Assembly (NCBI GenBank): GCA_015499985.1
Contig: JAAAUF010000012.1
Span: 55,837 to 119,836 of the forward strand
DNA: 64,000 bases
Source of the DNA: Haplosporangium gracile
Taxonomy: Eukaryota; Mortierellomycota; Mortierellomycetes; Mortierellales; Mortierellaceae
Direction: 5' to 3'
Shown here: piece by piece, positions 22,073 to 33,999 of the stretch
How positions within the stretch are numbered: position 1 is the stretch's first letter
Layout of the letters: each line of letters opens with the position of its first letter
Notes under the pieces: generated by a model
Seen by the model: only the letters and a program-made list of their open reading frames with translations
What the model was told of the DNA's origin: nothing
Databases searched by the model: none
Program-made: the position numbers and the translations under genes

Positions 22073-24447
22073 CGTGTGTGTGTGTGTGTGTGTGCTTGAT
22101 CTCTTCGTGGATAAAAATGAAGGTTGTTTTTGTTGGTTATCGATAGGTAACAGTGGTGTGGGTATCAGGTCAAGATCTTAGAGCTCTATGGGGTGAATGA
22201 TTCGATGCGGTGAGAGGAAGTGGACGACTGTTAGTTTAATGGATAAGTATCCGATATTCGACAGGTGGCAAATGCAAGTGGTAAAGTGAAATGCATGGTG
22301 CATACAGAGAGAATGTATGGTGTTCAGCAAATGGAGGAGTATAGCATTGAAAAGTTCAAGAAAGAAGGAGTGAAGAAAGTAAAGAATCTCTGGAACCAGG
22401 AAAAAAAAGGCACCCCTTCACCATTTTATATCAAAAAATATGGCCCTTTTTTTTTTTTTTTTTTTTTTGACTCCGAAGGTACAAGCAAAAAATAGTCTAA
22501 AACGTCTTGGTGTCGTAATACCGTAAGGCGATGAAAGGCAAAGGCAAAATGAAATAGATAGCATATGCAAGATTGCGATCGTGATAGTTCTTTGACGAAT
22601 GCTTTTCGCTCTCCTTGTCATCCCAAGTATGACATAAGTCATGCTTAGCGTGCATTTTGCCTTTTTTGAATGGAGGTGAGGAGAAAGAGGGGAAAGGGAG
22701 AGGCGAGCTCTTTGAGCCCGCTCGATAGGATATAGCAAGGGCGGTATCCGTGCTTAAAGTAAGTGAGCCTTTTTCCATGCTGTGCGTGAAAGAATGTGTA
22801 CCACTGGTGGTGTTGTCAGGTTCACGGAGTCGTTGGTCAAAACGTGTGAACACCTACGCCCAAGCCAATAGAGCATTCGACCACACCTTTTCGACCAAAA
22901 AAAAAAAATCGAAAAGAAAGTGGCGAAACGAGCATGTTCTCGCGCTATTATCTAATTATAATCGTAGGAGGATCAACACTTGTCCTCCACACACACACAC
23001 GCACACACACAAAACAATGATGTCGACCAAATGCAAGAAAAATGTGAGAGCCTAAAAAATGTGCGCCTTGTATATTGTGATAGTTCTGAGATTTTTGCGT
23101 TTGTTATTTAGTTGGTAATGGGTAAGTCAGAGTTGCATGGAGGACTGATTTGGACTTATGGTGGAGGAAAGAATAGAAAAGCGGGAGAGTGTAGAGAGTT
23201 GGGGTGGGGGTAGAAGTAGGTGAGATGTGATTGTCGTTCAAGGTGTGGATGTGGGTTTTAAGTGCTCCTGCTATGCTTACTTACTGTGGCCTTTGTAGAA
23301 GGTTTCGAGTGAAGTGGAAGAAAAGATGAAGGAAGGAAGAGATGGATGTGTAAAGACGATATTGTGAGTGAGAGTACGAGAAGAGTAAGAGGGGGATAGA
23401 AAGAAGAGGAGAAAAAAGCAAGCCAAAAAGAGAAAAAAAAAATCAGGGAAGACAACCTAGCAACCCTGCTCTATTCTTATACTCACACTTACACAGACTT
23501 GCCCCAAAAGGGACACACATAACGATGTCAGCAACGTCTCCATCCTTAATTTAGCATGCCACTATTTACTGCATTGCTTCTTTGTATGTGTATGTATATG
23601 TGCATGGATCACACATTATTGCATTGCATCCGTTCGACCAAACAACAACGGAACATTGGCCCAACCGTTGCATTCATTTGCCCTCACTCCTCTTATTTGC
23701 TCCTTCTCTGTTCCGCGTTCTGTTGAAGAGAATCAGACACTGGCCTGCAGCAAAAAAAGAAAGAATAAATAAACCTTTCCTCCCACACCAATATGTCATC
23801 ATCATCCAACGTTTTTATCTTTCTAAATTATGCATCCTAACCCCAACAATTTGCATCGTCTGCTTCCTCCCAGTGTCAATGCTCAAAGAAAAATATCCAT
23901 TAGCGAAAAGTAGTATGGGACGCCCACCTGGAACCTCTCAGGACCATTAGGAACACTACAGCGATCGTTCTTTTTTATCTTCTCTACACATGCACTTGCA
24001 TGACTCTTGTTTTCGCTTCAAAGTGAGTGGCGATGCATCATGCGTCGTATTTCGGATCACCCGCTCCCTCAACTAAGGAAGACATTTAAGAAAAATGAAA
24101 AAGGATTGCGGTTTACTGCTTTTCCTCCTCCCCCTGACTCGAGGACGACTGTGGCTTGGGTGCTGGCCGCGGTGCCGCTTGAGGGGTAGGTGTTGGTCGT
24201 GGCGACGCTTGAGAAGTAGGCTGAGGTTGAGGTGCCGCATGTGGCATGGGTTTTGGTGAAGGTGTCGTTTGATGCCTGGACTGAGAACCCTGCGAATTAT
24301 TGAAGCCATAATTATCGAGATCGAGCGCACCCAGAACACAAAACTAACAAAAATCGCTGACGATCATAATTGAATCATTATCTTGACGAAGTACTAACTG
24401 GGTGCAGGGTCAAAAAAGTGTTACGGTATGTAGAGATCGCGCTATGA
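21841..24447. other. Gene-poor 2.6-kb region upstream of the Rho GTPase
   Basis: Contains the compound microsatellite, poly-T at 22448-22468, a CA tract near 22990-23011 and C/T-rich stretches. The missing first Rho exon should be here. On the minus strand, 24118-24345 holds an open Pro/Gln/Ser-rich frame behind a plausible acceptor (see findings). Nothing else looks coding. Confidence 0.45.
22006..22094. repeat. Compound microsatellite (GA)n(TG)n
   Basis: GA dinucleotides with short G-rich interruptions run from about 22006, becoming a pure tract to 22070, followed by a GT/TG tract to 22094. It lies upstream of the Rho exons, probably in the first intron or 5' leader. Confidence 0.95.
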
Positions 24448-27400
24448 CTACTTTTTCGTCAGGAACCTTTTGACAGTCGAAAAGGTAGACCGAGTTGTCC
24501 GACCTGAATCCTGTTGTTGATGCTGCGATTGCTGCGATTGCGAGGCTCCGTTGCTGCTGCTACCTCCATTACTGCCACGGTAACTAGCACCATTCCTGCT
24601 ACTTGACCCTTGAGGGGTCGACGATAACGTATACGCCAACGTCGAATACGTTCCTCCTCCACCTCCATAGCCAGCACCACGTCCATTGCTAGGACTGGGA
24701 GCCGATGATGACGATGACGGCGGACCACGTACATTACTAGGATCGGAAGATGACAAGGAAATACCCCCCTTGGCGCTCCATTTGGCTTCGCTCTCCTTCT
24801 CCGCCCTTCGCTTCTCTGCCAACCGAGCAGCCTCCTTTTCTGCCTCACTCTCATCCACTTCCTCCTCTTCCTCGCCATCACGCGACATCACCACAACCCT
24901 CTTGGCCTGACCCAGGACCTTCGTTCGAAGAAGCGCTAATCCCTTAGCAGAAACATCGGTGTAGCGAAGGTCGACCTCGAGGTACTTTTGGGATGCGGCT
25001 GGGCGTGTCAGGCTGGTGGTACTGGTGCTGGACGGAATAGGGTTAGGCTTGGGTTCAGGATTCTTGAGCCTGGGTGCATTTGAAATGGTGGCGCGCAGTC
25101 TTGACGAAAGAGAATCCCTTCGGCTTGGGGATGCTGCTGACATTGGCGAGGATGACGACAGAACGCTGGAGGACGACGACGGCCCAGTAGTAGTAGAAGC
25201 GGTAGTAGTAGCAGGAGCCTGAGTGCTATAGGCCGGCAAGGCAGGTCCTTCTGTATCATCAGCATCGGCGGGGGACAAAGTCGCGACGAAATCCGGGAGC
25301 TGGCTTCGGGCTTGAATCCTCTCACCCAGGTACTCTCCACAAAAGTCGTCAAAGCCCGAGCTAACAATCTCAATGATCTCGATCCATCGGAACTCGATCC
25401 TGCTCAATATGTCGACCCAGTGATCCGAATCGACTTTACGGAAGCCATGTAAGCTGAGGCTCGACAGATGAATGAGACGTGAGAGGAACTCGCGGAAATG
25501 CGTCACCCCTTTGTTAGTCAAGCTCGAGCAGTGAATCCTCAACGTCTGCAGGGGCAGCGGAGCAGACGCCGAGAAGAATGCAGGGGGTGCGGGAGGTAGC
25601 GAGGAGGAAAAGTCTTCTGCAGGTGAATGGGGCGACGAGGGTTCGCCAACAATGTCTTCGTTCTGGCCACAACGTGCAAGCATGGCCACAGTCCGGTCTC
25701 CGACCCAGACACCCTGGACCTCGAGTGTGATCAACCTCTTCATATTCAGCTCGCTCACTAGGTGTGCCCAGTCCGAGTCCGCCAAAGTGTCGATTGAGCA
25801 AAGTTCCAGGTGTGTCAGCGTCGGCTCATCGAGCATAGTTCCAAACGAGAGCGACTCTGGTCCACTTCCAGTAGAGGGTGCAGCGGCGGCGACTGCGACA
25901 GTCAACTCGGTGGCGACAGACCCGTTTTGGCTGCTGGCGCTGTGACCCAAGGTACCGGGAGTACTGCCAACAACAATGAACTCTTGCTGCTTTGGCCGTG
26001 TGGCCCTGCCAATAACTCGCTTCAAGGCAGCGACACCCTCCGTTTCGAGACCCTTGCCATGGAGGACCAATCGACGCAACCGACAAGAAGTCTGATCCAA
26101 CTGAGGTCTAGTGCCATACTCAAGTGCATGCGCATGCTTGTCGTTAAATCCCACAAATTTGATCTCCAAATCCTCGAGAGATGGTCCATAGTCCATCAGG
26201 ACCTCCTCCAGGGATTCCAAGAGTCTTACCCGCCCATCGCCTACGACCTTGCACTCTAACAAATAGAATCTAGTGACCCTGGAAGCCGAAATATTGGCAG
26301 AGAACTCTAGCTTCCTGTTGAGTATTGGTCTCTTGTTTCCTGCCGCCAAAGAACTGCTACTGCTGCTGGGAGAGGTTCCAACAATTCGGAAGAGGTCAAC
26401 GCGAGTCAGCCTGGACAGACCAGCGATGCAAGTCTGCAGGATTCGAATGTGTCCTGGGACAACATCAGGGAATCCAAGCGAGATCTCGGTCAAGAAACTG
26501 CAGGTCTGGAGGAAGGACAGCAACTCGGGGATGTAGCTCTCCTGTGTGTACGCCTTGGCCGCTCCACGCTCCCCATTGTCGTAACCGTCCAAGCTCCTGA
26601 CACTCGCAGCTGAGCTGTTGTTGTTGTAGCCATTGTTGGAGTTATTGTTCTTGAGAAGAGCAGCGGTATGGCTATAACCACGGTGGTTGGTTTTCATGAT
26701 GCTGAGGATGTCCAAGTTGGAAAAATCCATGGTCCCGAGGTTGGGTACAGAGAACAGGTCAACATCGCCCTCCAGGCTCAAATGCTTCAGCTTTCTGTTC
26801 TTGACCAGGTTCAGAACGGCAATCATCGGCTGCGTATCCTCTCCGTAGCCCACAAGATGCTGCCTCCAGGTCAATGGCGGTACCTTGCGACTGAATCGAA
26901 GCGCAAGTGTCGAGACCGAGGTTGCCTCCTGCTTCAGCATGTTGGTCAATGTGGTGAGTTTATCATTCTCAAAGTCCCAGTCAAAGTTCAAGTCGATCTT
27001 GAACAACGCTCTGATTTTGGAAACAGCAATGACCCGTATGTTGAGAGCGTTCTCGCTGGTGCCTGTCATCTCTGTCGAGCGCACGTGGTGATCCATGTCC
27101 ACCTGCAAAAAGTTGAGTTTTGTTGAAAAGACCTTGTCCAGCGTCTGGTGGTTCTTGATGTAAAAGTTCTCGCAAGACCATCGCACGTGATTGTCGGGCC
27201 CTAGGGTTTTGTAGAGTCCGTTACCGCCTTCAAAGAGACTGCCTTCCAAACGCTGTATCAACTCTGCTCCGGGCGTCGTCGCCGTGGTGGATGAAGTTGG
27301 AGGAGACGAAGCCGACGAGATCGAAGTGGCCGATGCAGACGAAGGCAAGACCTTTAACGCAGAGGCAGGTTGAGAGTAAGGTTGCCTCTTGACAATATGA

Positions 27401-29141
27401 TCCAAGATCCTGAAATCGTTCAAATCCAAGCGCATTACAGCTTCTGTAGCTTCCTCCTCATAATCGTCGCCAAGAAGAGCCTCCATAAAAGCAATCGACC
27501 GCTCGATATTCTTCCTGAGCTTGAAGTACAACTCTGGATCCAGTCCAGTCCTGCCTCCGATATTGGTTCCCGAGACACTAATCAGGGGCACGGGCCGGTC
27601 AAATGCAGAGGCCACGAAGTGGTCATCGAGCGAGACTCCAAACTGAAGCATCCGCAAGAGATGGAGGATGTAGTGTCCAAACTTGGCGATAAGCATCTGG
27701 TCCTGAAATTGGTCCATTCGGATCTCGAACCCTTTCCCGCCCGTGACATGGACGTTGCGCTGGTTGCGCAAACCACGTCGTTCACCACTGCTGTTGCCTC
27801 TGGGCACGAAACCCTCGTGCTCGCAGCAGTCGCAAAGAAAGTAGAGTCGCATCTTGTTGTGAAGAAGGTTGTCAAAGGACCACCGAAGAGGGTTCTCAGG
27901 TAAAAGAACAAACAGAGGAGGGTGGGTGCAGATTTCGGATTCGTACTTCTGGTTAAGAATGTTCTGACTGATCCTCTTGATGATCTCGACTCGGTCATGG
28001 ACAAGGTGGTGCTCAGAGGGATCGTCGACGATGGGAGGGGGTACAAAATCCGACTCGCTCGCTCCGGTGACATGACTAGTAACACGGTCAGGGCCAGTGA
28101 TCTCGTGAACTAAAGTGTCGATAGGCTCGTAGATTGGCGGTGGAGCAGCATCGCCATCCGTCAATGCCTCTTCAGGAAGAGCATGGCGCAGTGTAGGAAG
28201 GAACGGTACTGTTGGAGGGCCAAACATAGGAGGTAAGGCCGCTGTTGTTTGGATGAGAGGGGAAGCAACCGTACTGAATGAAGGCGGTAAATCTCTGACA
28301 AAGGGGTTCGTTTCTAGGATCGGCTGAAGTCCCACTCGCAAGCGTTCGAAACTCTGGGTCGTCCCTGCAAGCTGCCCTGTAGTCGAAGTCGTAGTCGAAA
28401 CGGTCGTCGATCTTTGAGGAGACGACGCAAAGCTGGCTGAACGACTGGGCCTGGAGAGTGCTTCATCGTTATCATTGTCATCGTCCTCGTCCTCCAGGTC
28501 TTCGTTATCCTCATCCGAAGAATGTTCCGACTCGATCATGTCAAAGTTGTCCTCGCTATCAAGATCGGGACTTCTGCTCCGAGCTGGGATACGAACGTTG
28601 TTGTCGTTGTTGCCGTCACTGTAGCTGTAAAGATCCACGTCCAAGTCCGTGAGAGAGACAAGAGGGGCCGTGTGGACAGTGTTGGGCGGGATGAGATGTG
28701 CTGCCGCTGCTGCCGCAGCAGCGATACGTGCGGCCGTCGCTTCTCGTGACCACTCCAGCTGACTGTTGTCGCACTCGACATCGAACACCCTGTTTTCGAA
28801 GTAGGGGATCCTCAATGGCTGTTTCCTATGTGTGTGAGGTATAAGGGCATAGCAGATTGGAGCGATTAGATAATTAGGAAAAAAAAAACAAGGGGTTGCG
28901 AGTGAAAAAAAGTAGGTTATAAATTTCAGATTTGCTCGATTATTCTTTTTGTCTCAACGTACGGGACACCATTCCAGTTGGTAGAAAAGGGGATGCGGAC
29001 ACCGTAGGAGGAGACGACGTTGGCATTGGGGAAGATGCGGTCAATTGCGCTAAGATAGATACAGGGCAGGTCCTCCTCGTCGCGGGAGACTGCCACCAGC
29101 TCCTGGACACCCCTCTGCTGAATCATTTGGTAGTCGTCCAT
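24448..29141 (-). CDS. Large LRR-like protein of unknown function (1518 aa)
   Basis: Two exons, 28963-29141 and 24448-28825, joined in frame by a 137-bp GTACGT-TAG intron (WNGVP|KQPLRIPYFENRVFD). The N terminus is compact (MDDYQMIQQRGVQELVAVSR). Next comes an acidic, Ser-rich low-complexity stretch. A conserved-looking module follows (about residues 290-420): EIIKRISQNILNQKYE, PLFVLLPENPL, KMRLYFLCDCCEHEG, HVTGGKGFEI, HYILHLLRMLQFGV. The middle to C-terminal half contains irregular LRR-like repeats (KHLSLEGDVDLF, NLDILSIM, LTEISLGFP, LTHLELCSIDTLAD, LITLEVQGV, LSSLSLHGF). The C-terminal 250 residues are Ser/Gly/Asn-rich with a Glu-rich coiled patch, ending RTTRSTFSTVKRFLTKK. I associate the LYFLC module with large proteins of Mortierella and Glomeromycotina, but cannot confirm it. 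No NB-ARC, kinase or F-box motif is seen. Confidence 0.8.
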
Positions 29142-29804
29142 ATTGCGAATTAGTCACAAAAGTAGCGTGGGAGTCGCGGGGACAGAAATGAAAGTGGGCG
29201 AGAACTAAAGAAAATTGTCAAATTTCTTTTGTGTTTTTGGGTGTTGTTATCACTACGTAATAAGAAGGGTATGTACAAGTGAGTTTGTTAAGTGGGAAGT
29301 GTGATGAGAAAAGGAGTTAGGTTGAGATGATTAAGTAAAAATAAAGAGAGCTGATGAGGACGAAGGTAATGTGAAAAATAAGAATGGAAAGTAACAGAAG
29401 GAAAAGTGGAGGGCTGAGGTTCGGGCAAAGTGTCTCCTTTATGTGCCTACCCCTCCTTCCTCATATTGTATTGTTCGAAAGCTACGCCGCCATGCTATTC
29501 CCGCTGTCTGAGAAGGAAGAATGAGAGAAAGAATCATGAAAAGTGAGCCTATTTTTTTTTGTATTTTAAGGTGTCGACTCTAGCATTGTCACGGCCACTT
29601 GTCCATGATTCTAGAGTCGACGCAAATTCGAATAAAATGTGCTCCCTGCAGCACGCACACCCATCCATCCATCCCTCTTACCCTCCATCGATGAAATAGC
29701 TGCTCGAAAGCCCATCGCACGATTGTGCACCACTAAAATAAACAGCAAAGGCAAGGGCTCAATAAACAGCGATTCCCCTCTCACACGTTATATTAAAAAG
29801 AGAG
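29142..29804. other. Intergenic, upstream of LRR-like gene and downstream of FAN1
   Basis: 663 bp with AT-rich and purine-rich sequence near the LRR-like start and one short palindrome at 29571-29623. No coding exon or RNA gene was recognised. Confidence 0.5.
29571..29623. repeat. Short inverted repeat with 11-13 bp arms
   Basis: GTCGACTCTAG (29573-29583) and CTAGAGTCGAC (29611-29621) are exact reverse complements around a 27-nt spacer. Allowing one G:T pair extends the arms to 13 bp. It lies between the FAN1 3' end and the LRR-like promoter. Function unknown: a hairpin near a transcript end or a dimeric protein site are both possible. Confidence 0.8.
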
Positions 29805-32800
29805 TTAATTGCCGTTTTCGCACTCTTCAATGAACACATCCTCGGCTTTGGAGACCTGGACAATACACAACTCAATATCAATATGCAATGATGTCAACAG
29901 GTCGATCCAGACCTGTTGTTTCGACGATAGCCTGTCCCCCGGTCCCTTGACTATTTTACAAAACGACAAAGCGACAAAGAAAAGGAAGTGAAAGGAGAGA
30001 GATGAATTTAACAAGATCTGTTTTCCTTCAATTGTCCTATGTTTTTGGCATTTCATGTGCCTCGCGCTCGTTGTCCTTCCTACCTTCGACAAACTTGACG
30101 AGTTTCTTATCATAGTCCCAACAGCTAAATAGATAACGGGAGAAGTGAGCATGTCGACAGTACCATCGTTAATAGGCGACATGTCATGGGCACCAGAAAT
30201 CATTGTAATGTATTTTTTTCGACTCTTTCCCACGTTACCATAGATCAGGCATCCCGGAACAACGTTTGTTGTACTCTTGCGCGAGTATCTTGCAGATCTC
30301 TGCCAATGCATTCCCTCCAATACACTAGTATATAAATATTTGTTCGATTGTGCAGGCGGATTAGTGTTTACAAAAATAGCTTCGGAAACATATACCCTGA
30401 ACAGATGTGCTTGAGGCGACTATTTTTTTGATTACCTCTGCCACCTCGAGAAGCTCCTCCTTTGTAAAACTCCAATTCACACCGACACAAAAGACTTTCT
30501 TGTCGCGATATAGATCATCGTGCGTTTGGATCAAGTACAGGAAATAACACTCTTTCCGTTTCCGTGCCAAAAACTCCTTGTATGCCTGCTCTGCCTGTCG
30601 CTCCTCAGAGTTCTCGTCATCTTCCTGTTCCCGCAGAAGCTCATCCTCAAACAACATGTTTTCCAGTAGCTCTTCGTTAACTACCTTGGGCGCTGACTTT
30701 GATTTCCGCCGACGCGTAAATAATGGCTCTTCCTCCTCATCGTCATCATCTTCTTCTTCTAGATCCTCCGACTTGACTCTACTCCGTATGCTTGTATGCT
30801 CTTGCTGTATTGTCGGTGGTGGCGGTGGAGGTAATGGTGTTTTTAATTGATCGTCCTCGATGATGGTCGATCCTGCAATCCTTGCTATCCGATCGAGGAT
30901 CATGTCCTGCCTCTGATGAAAGAATGCATCCGTCCGAAGATCCAGAGGCTCAGTCTGATAAAGGGTCTCAAACACCCCTGGTTGCGACGAGAACAGAATG
31001 TCCCAAAACAAAAGTCCAAACAGTGTTGCCAGCAGACTGTTCTCAGAATGATATCCTTTGTAGCCCAACGTCCCGTAGTAACTCAACGCCAACTCCTCGA
31101 CATTACAATCCGAGCCATCAATGTTCCGCCAAAGAGGTCGTTGGTTTGCGATAGGATGTGATGATCCCATAGAGTTGGGTACAAAAGAGTACGAGTGAGA
31201 CGACGTATAGGAGGGTGCAGCCATCCCTGGGGCATTCAGTCTCTCGCCAGTCAATATCCGCTTTTGAGCTTTCCGGAGAGTCAGATATGAAAAGTCATGT
31301 CGCTCTCGGAAAGCCACTTTTAGCTCGGACTCTAGCCGAACTATTCTTGCTTGGATTAACGTTGCATCCACTATTATCACACATTGGAAAGAGCAACAAT
31401 CGGTGTTATCAAATGCACCTTCAGTCCTCTACAAGACATCTTTCTAACGACACTACATCTTGCATACCTGCGTGAACATGCTTGTCCCTGAGTGCCATCA
31501 TACACACTTGCAGCGCCTCCTGCTTGCCCAGTCGCTTATGAAACGAGTAATTGGACTTGATCAAGGCCAGTCGCTCATACCAACGACCTCGTTGACCGAG
31601 AGAGTAAATATGCTGGTCAAGGAGCTCATGCAACAAGACCGACTCTTCCTCAAACCGCTTCAAAAACGCAAACGCGCGCAGTTCAAGTAGCAGGATTTGA
31701 GTATATACCCATCCTAACGTATAGATAGAGCTACCAGTTTAGTACTACGAGCATGAGTCCTGGAAAAGGAAGAGATAGAGTGTCACAACGACAAGAGCAT
31801 AGGCCTCTACCTACCTGGTGAAAATCGCAGCATAAAGTAGTTCGGACTCTCTCTGGAAAGCTCTTTCTCAGTCGCGACATAGTGTCCCCACGCCTCTCTG
31901 ATGTTCTCAGCCTCCTCAATTACCTTTTCGTAGATCCCAATCACCTCTAACCGCCTGCGCTCCTGGTCCAGGTCCAACTCCCCATCCCCTGACCGACTAT
32001 CCGTAGAGCCATTACTAGTACTCTTCTGCCTCACCTTGGTGCTACTGGCGCGTCGAGGACCGTTCTTCTCCTGGTTTTCAGCATCGCGGTCCCCATTTCG
32101 CACGTAAACTGTGGCGTCCCGCCCTGGCCCCATAGCAGACTCAATCAGTTTCGACAGCTCAAAGTGTAGTCGGATGGCAGTCTCGTATTTTAGCAGCTCA
32201 TCCCTGTTCTTGAACACTGTACTTGTCCGTGTAATCTCGTAGGTCGGGAATGTGCGCTGTCCAATCTTAGCGAGAATCGCTTCTAGCAGTGCTGGTTTTT
32301 CGTTGTACTCTTTGGTGCGATAGAAAACCAGGTGCAATCTTTCAAACACCTTTATGACGTTGGGGTGTATTTTGATACAAGGACCTAAAGAGAACACAGC
32401 AGACATGCTTTAGATGCCGATCATCGTTCCGCCCCATGGAGTCTCAATAACATAGCGAAAAGAAGCATTCGATTCTTACCAGAGATATCGATTACCTTGT
32501 CGATAAGCGCGCAGTTCCGCTTGGTGGCGTCGCCTGAGAAAACATGTGTTGTAAGTCCTGTCAAACGAGCTTCGCCGTCGCCATCACTCGCCCCCCCTGG
32601 GGCCAAAAGCAACCTCTTTGAGATGAACGACTGCTGTCGAAAGTGGTCCAGAATAGTTGACACAAGCGCGTTTCTCTACAAGCAACGTATGATCAACACT
32701 TTAGTTAGAACGCCGCTTTTTTGTGTCACAAGTTACATAACCTTCGAAGGAGATCAGTTGTATAAGACATACCGGTTTCCCTGACAGCTTTTCTCTAATG

Positions 32801-33891
32801 CCGACACGACGAGCCAGGATCTTAAGCTCATCCATGGCTAGGATCCCAAGCACCTCTGCTGGCACCGTCGCCGCACCCTGATCCATCAATAACCCAGATG
32901 TAATTAATTGTCGTATCGAAGACTTCAGATCGTCAATCTCCCGATAGCGTCCTTCGAGCTTGGATTGGCGAAACCAATACTTTTGGTTGCGTAGAAAGAG
33001 GCGAACAAAGAGATGCTTCGGATCGTCTAAAAAGCGGAGGAGCTTGAATCATTAGCGTCTTGACAAACGAGAGTCGGATATAGGTATTCTCGGTAGAAAA
33101 ACCAACAATGCTATACCTGGAAGAGCTCTGTACATCTCGAACAAGGTGTGCTCCTCGTCTGTGAAAAGAAACGCTTCCTCGGGTAGGACTGTATCAAGAG
33201 CCAACTCAAATGCTGCCACATAGACAGTCTTCCAGCGGAACTTTGGAGGCAAAAGCATGTCGAGCTCCTTTTGGTCTAAGTCGTCCGGATCGGCCTTGAT
33301 GCGTATCTGTCCATTAGGAGCGAGCGGCATCTCCTCCTTTTTCACAAAAATATCGCTGACCACAGAGCCTTCCTCTCCCTCCCCTTCAGCCTCAAAATCG
33401 CCATCAATGTCGTCATCGCCAGTGTTGCGAAAGCGCCGTCCAGAAACCGGCCGAGCCAATGCATCATCGTCGTCGCCTTCGTCCTCGTAGTCACAAAGGT
33501 CCGGATCCTCTTCGCCAGGCACACCGGCAGTACCCTCCCAAGATTCCTCGTCTTCCTTGCCCCGAGTCCCTGTCGAGAATCTGCTGCTGATTCCAGTGCT
33601 TGAGGAACTATGTGCAGAAGAGGTGAGGTTGACTCGAATGACAGGTGGGTCCAGCTCAGACAAAGGGGGCGGTCTCCACTGGTCCAAATCCTCGCCAGTT
33701 TTGGTGGCGTCCTCGTTTGAAGGTAAAGTCTTTTTAGCCACGACGACATGACGACTAAAGTCTAATGGTAATTGTCTCTTGTCGCCAGTTTTTGGAATGA
33801 CAGATGTCGCATCAGTCTTGGGTGTCGAGGTTATCTTGACCTTAACTTTGTCCTTGTCTTTTGCTTTGGTCGTTCCAGCTTTCTTCTTCAT
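29805..33891 (-). CDS. FAN1: FAN1 Fanconi-associated structure-specific nuclease
   Basis: Roughly 1,090 aa in nine exons. The start MKKKAGTTKAKDKDKVK leads a disordered, acidic region. The FAN1 core begins near 33200 with VLPEEAFLFTDEEHTLFEMY and continues KHLFVRLFLRNQKYWFRQSK. A SAP-like DNA-binding segment follows (DELKILARRVGI...SGKPRNALVSTILDHF), then a TPR-like helical region (WVYTQILLLELRAFAFLKRF, LALIKSNYSFHKRLGKQEAL). The C-terminal VRR-NUC nuclease site is split over three exons: GMPDL, CCWDYDKKLVKFVE and VKGPGDRLSSKQ, giving the catalytic PD...EVK residues. Junctions near 33117/33028, 32774/32672, 32475/32388, 31817/31713, 31474/31376, 30239/30126 and 30084/29953 restore frame; the one near 30405/30315 is ambiguous. 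FAN1 has 5' flap endo- and exonuclease activity and unhooks interstrand crosslinks. I see no UBZ zinc finger, present in the animal protein. Confidence 0.92.
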
Positions 33892-33999
33892 GGCGGAGTG
33901 TGTGAATGTAAAACAGAAAAAACCTCACGAAATATTTATTTTTATATGAACAATATTGACGGCGGGGAGCTTCATTTGACAGCGTCCGCCACAGCAACC

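Noticed and set aside
33750..33800. Possible PIP box in FAN1 (KRQLPLDFSRH)
   Set aside because: Gln and Leu are spaced correctly, but the two aromatic residues are not at positions 7 and 8.
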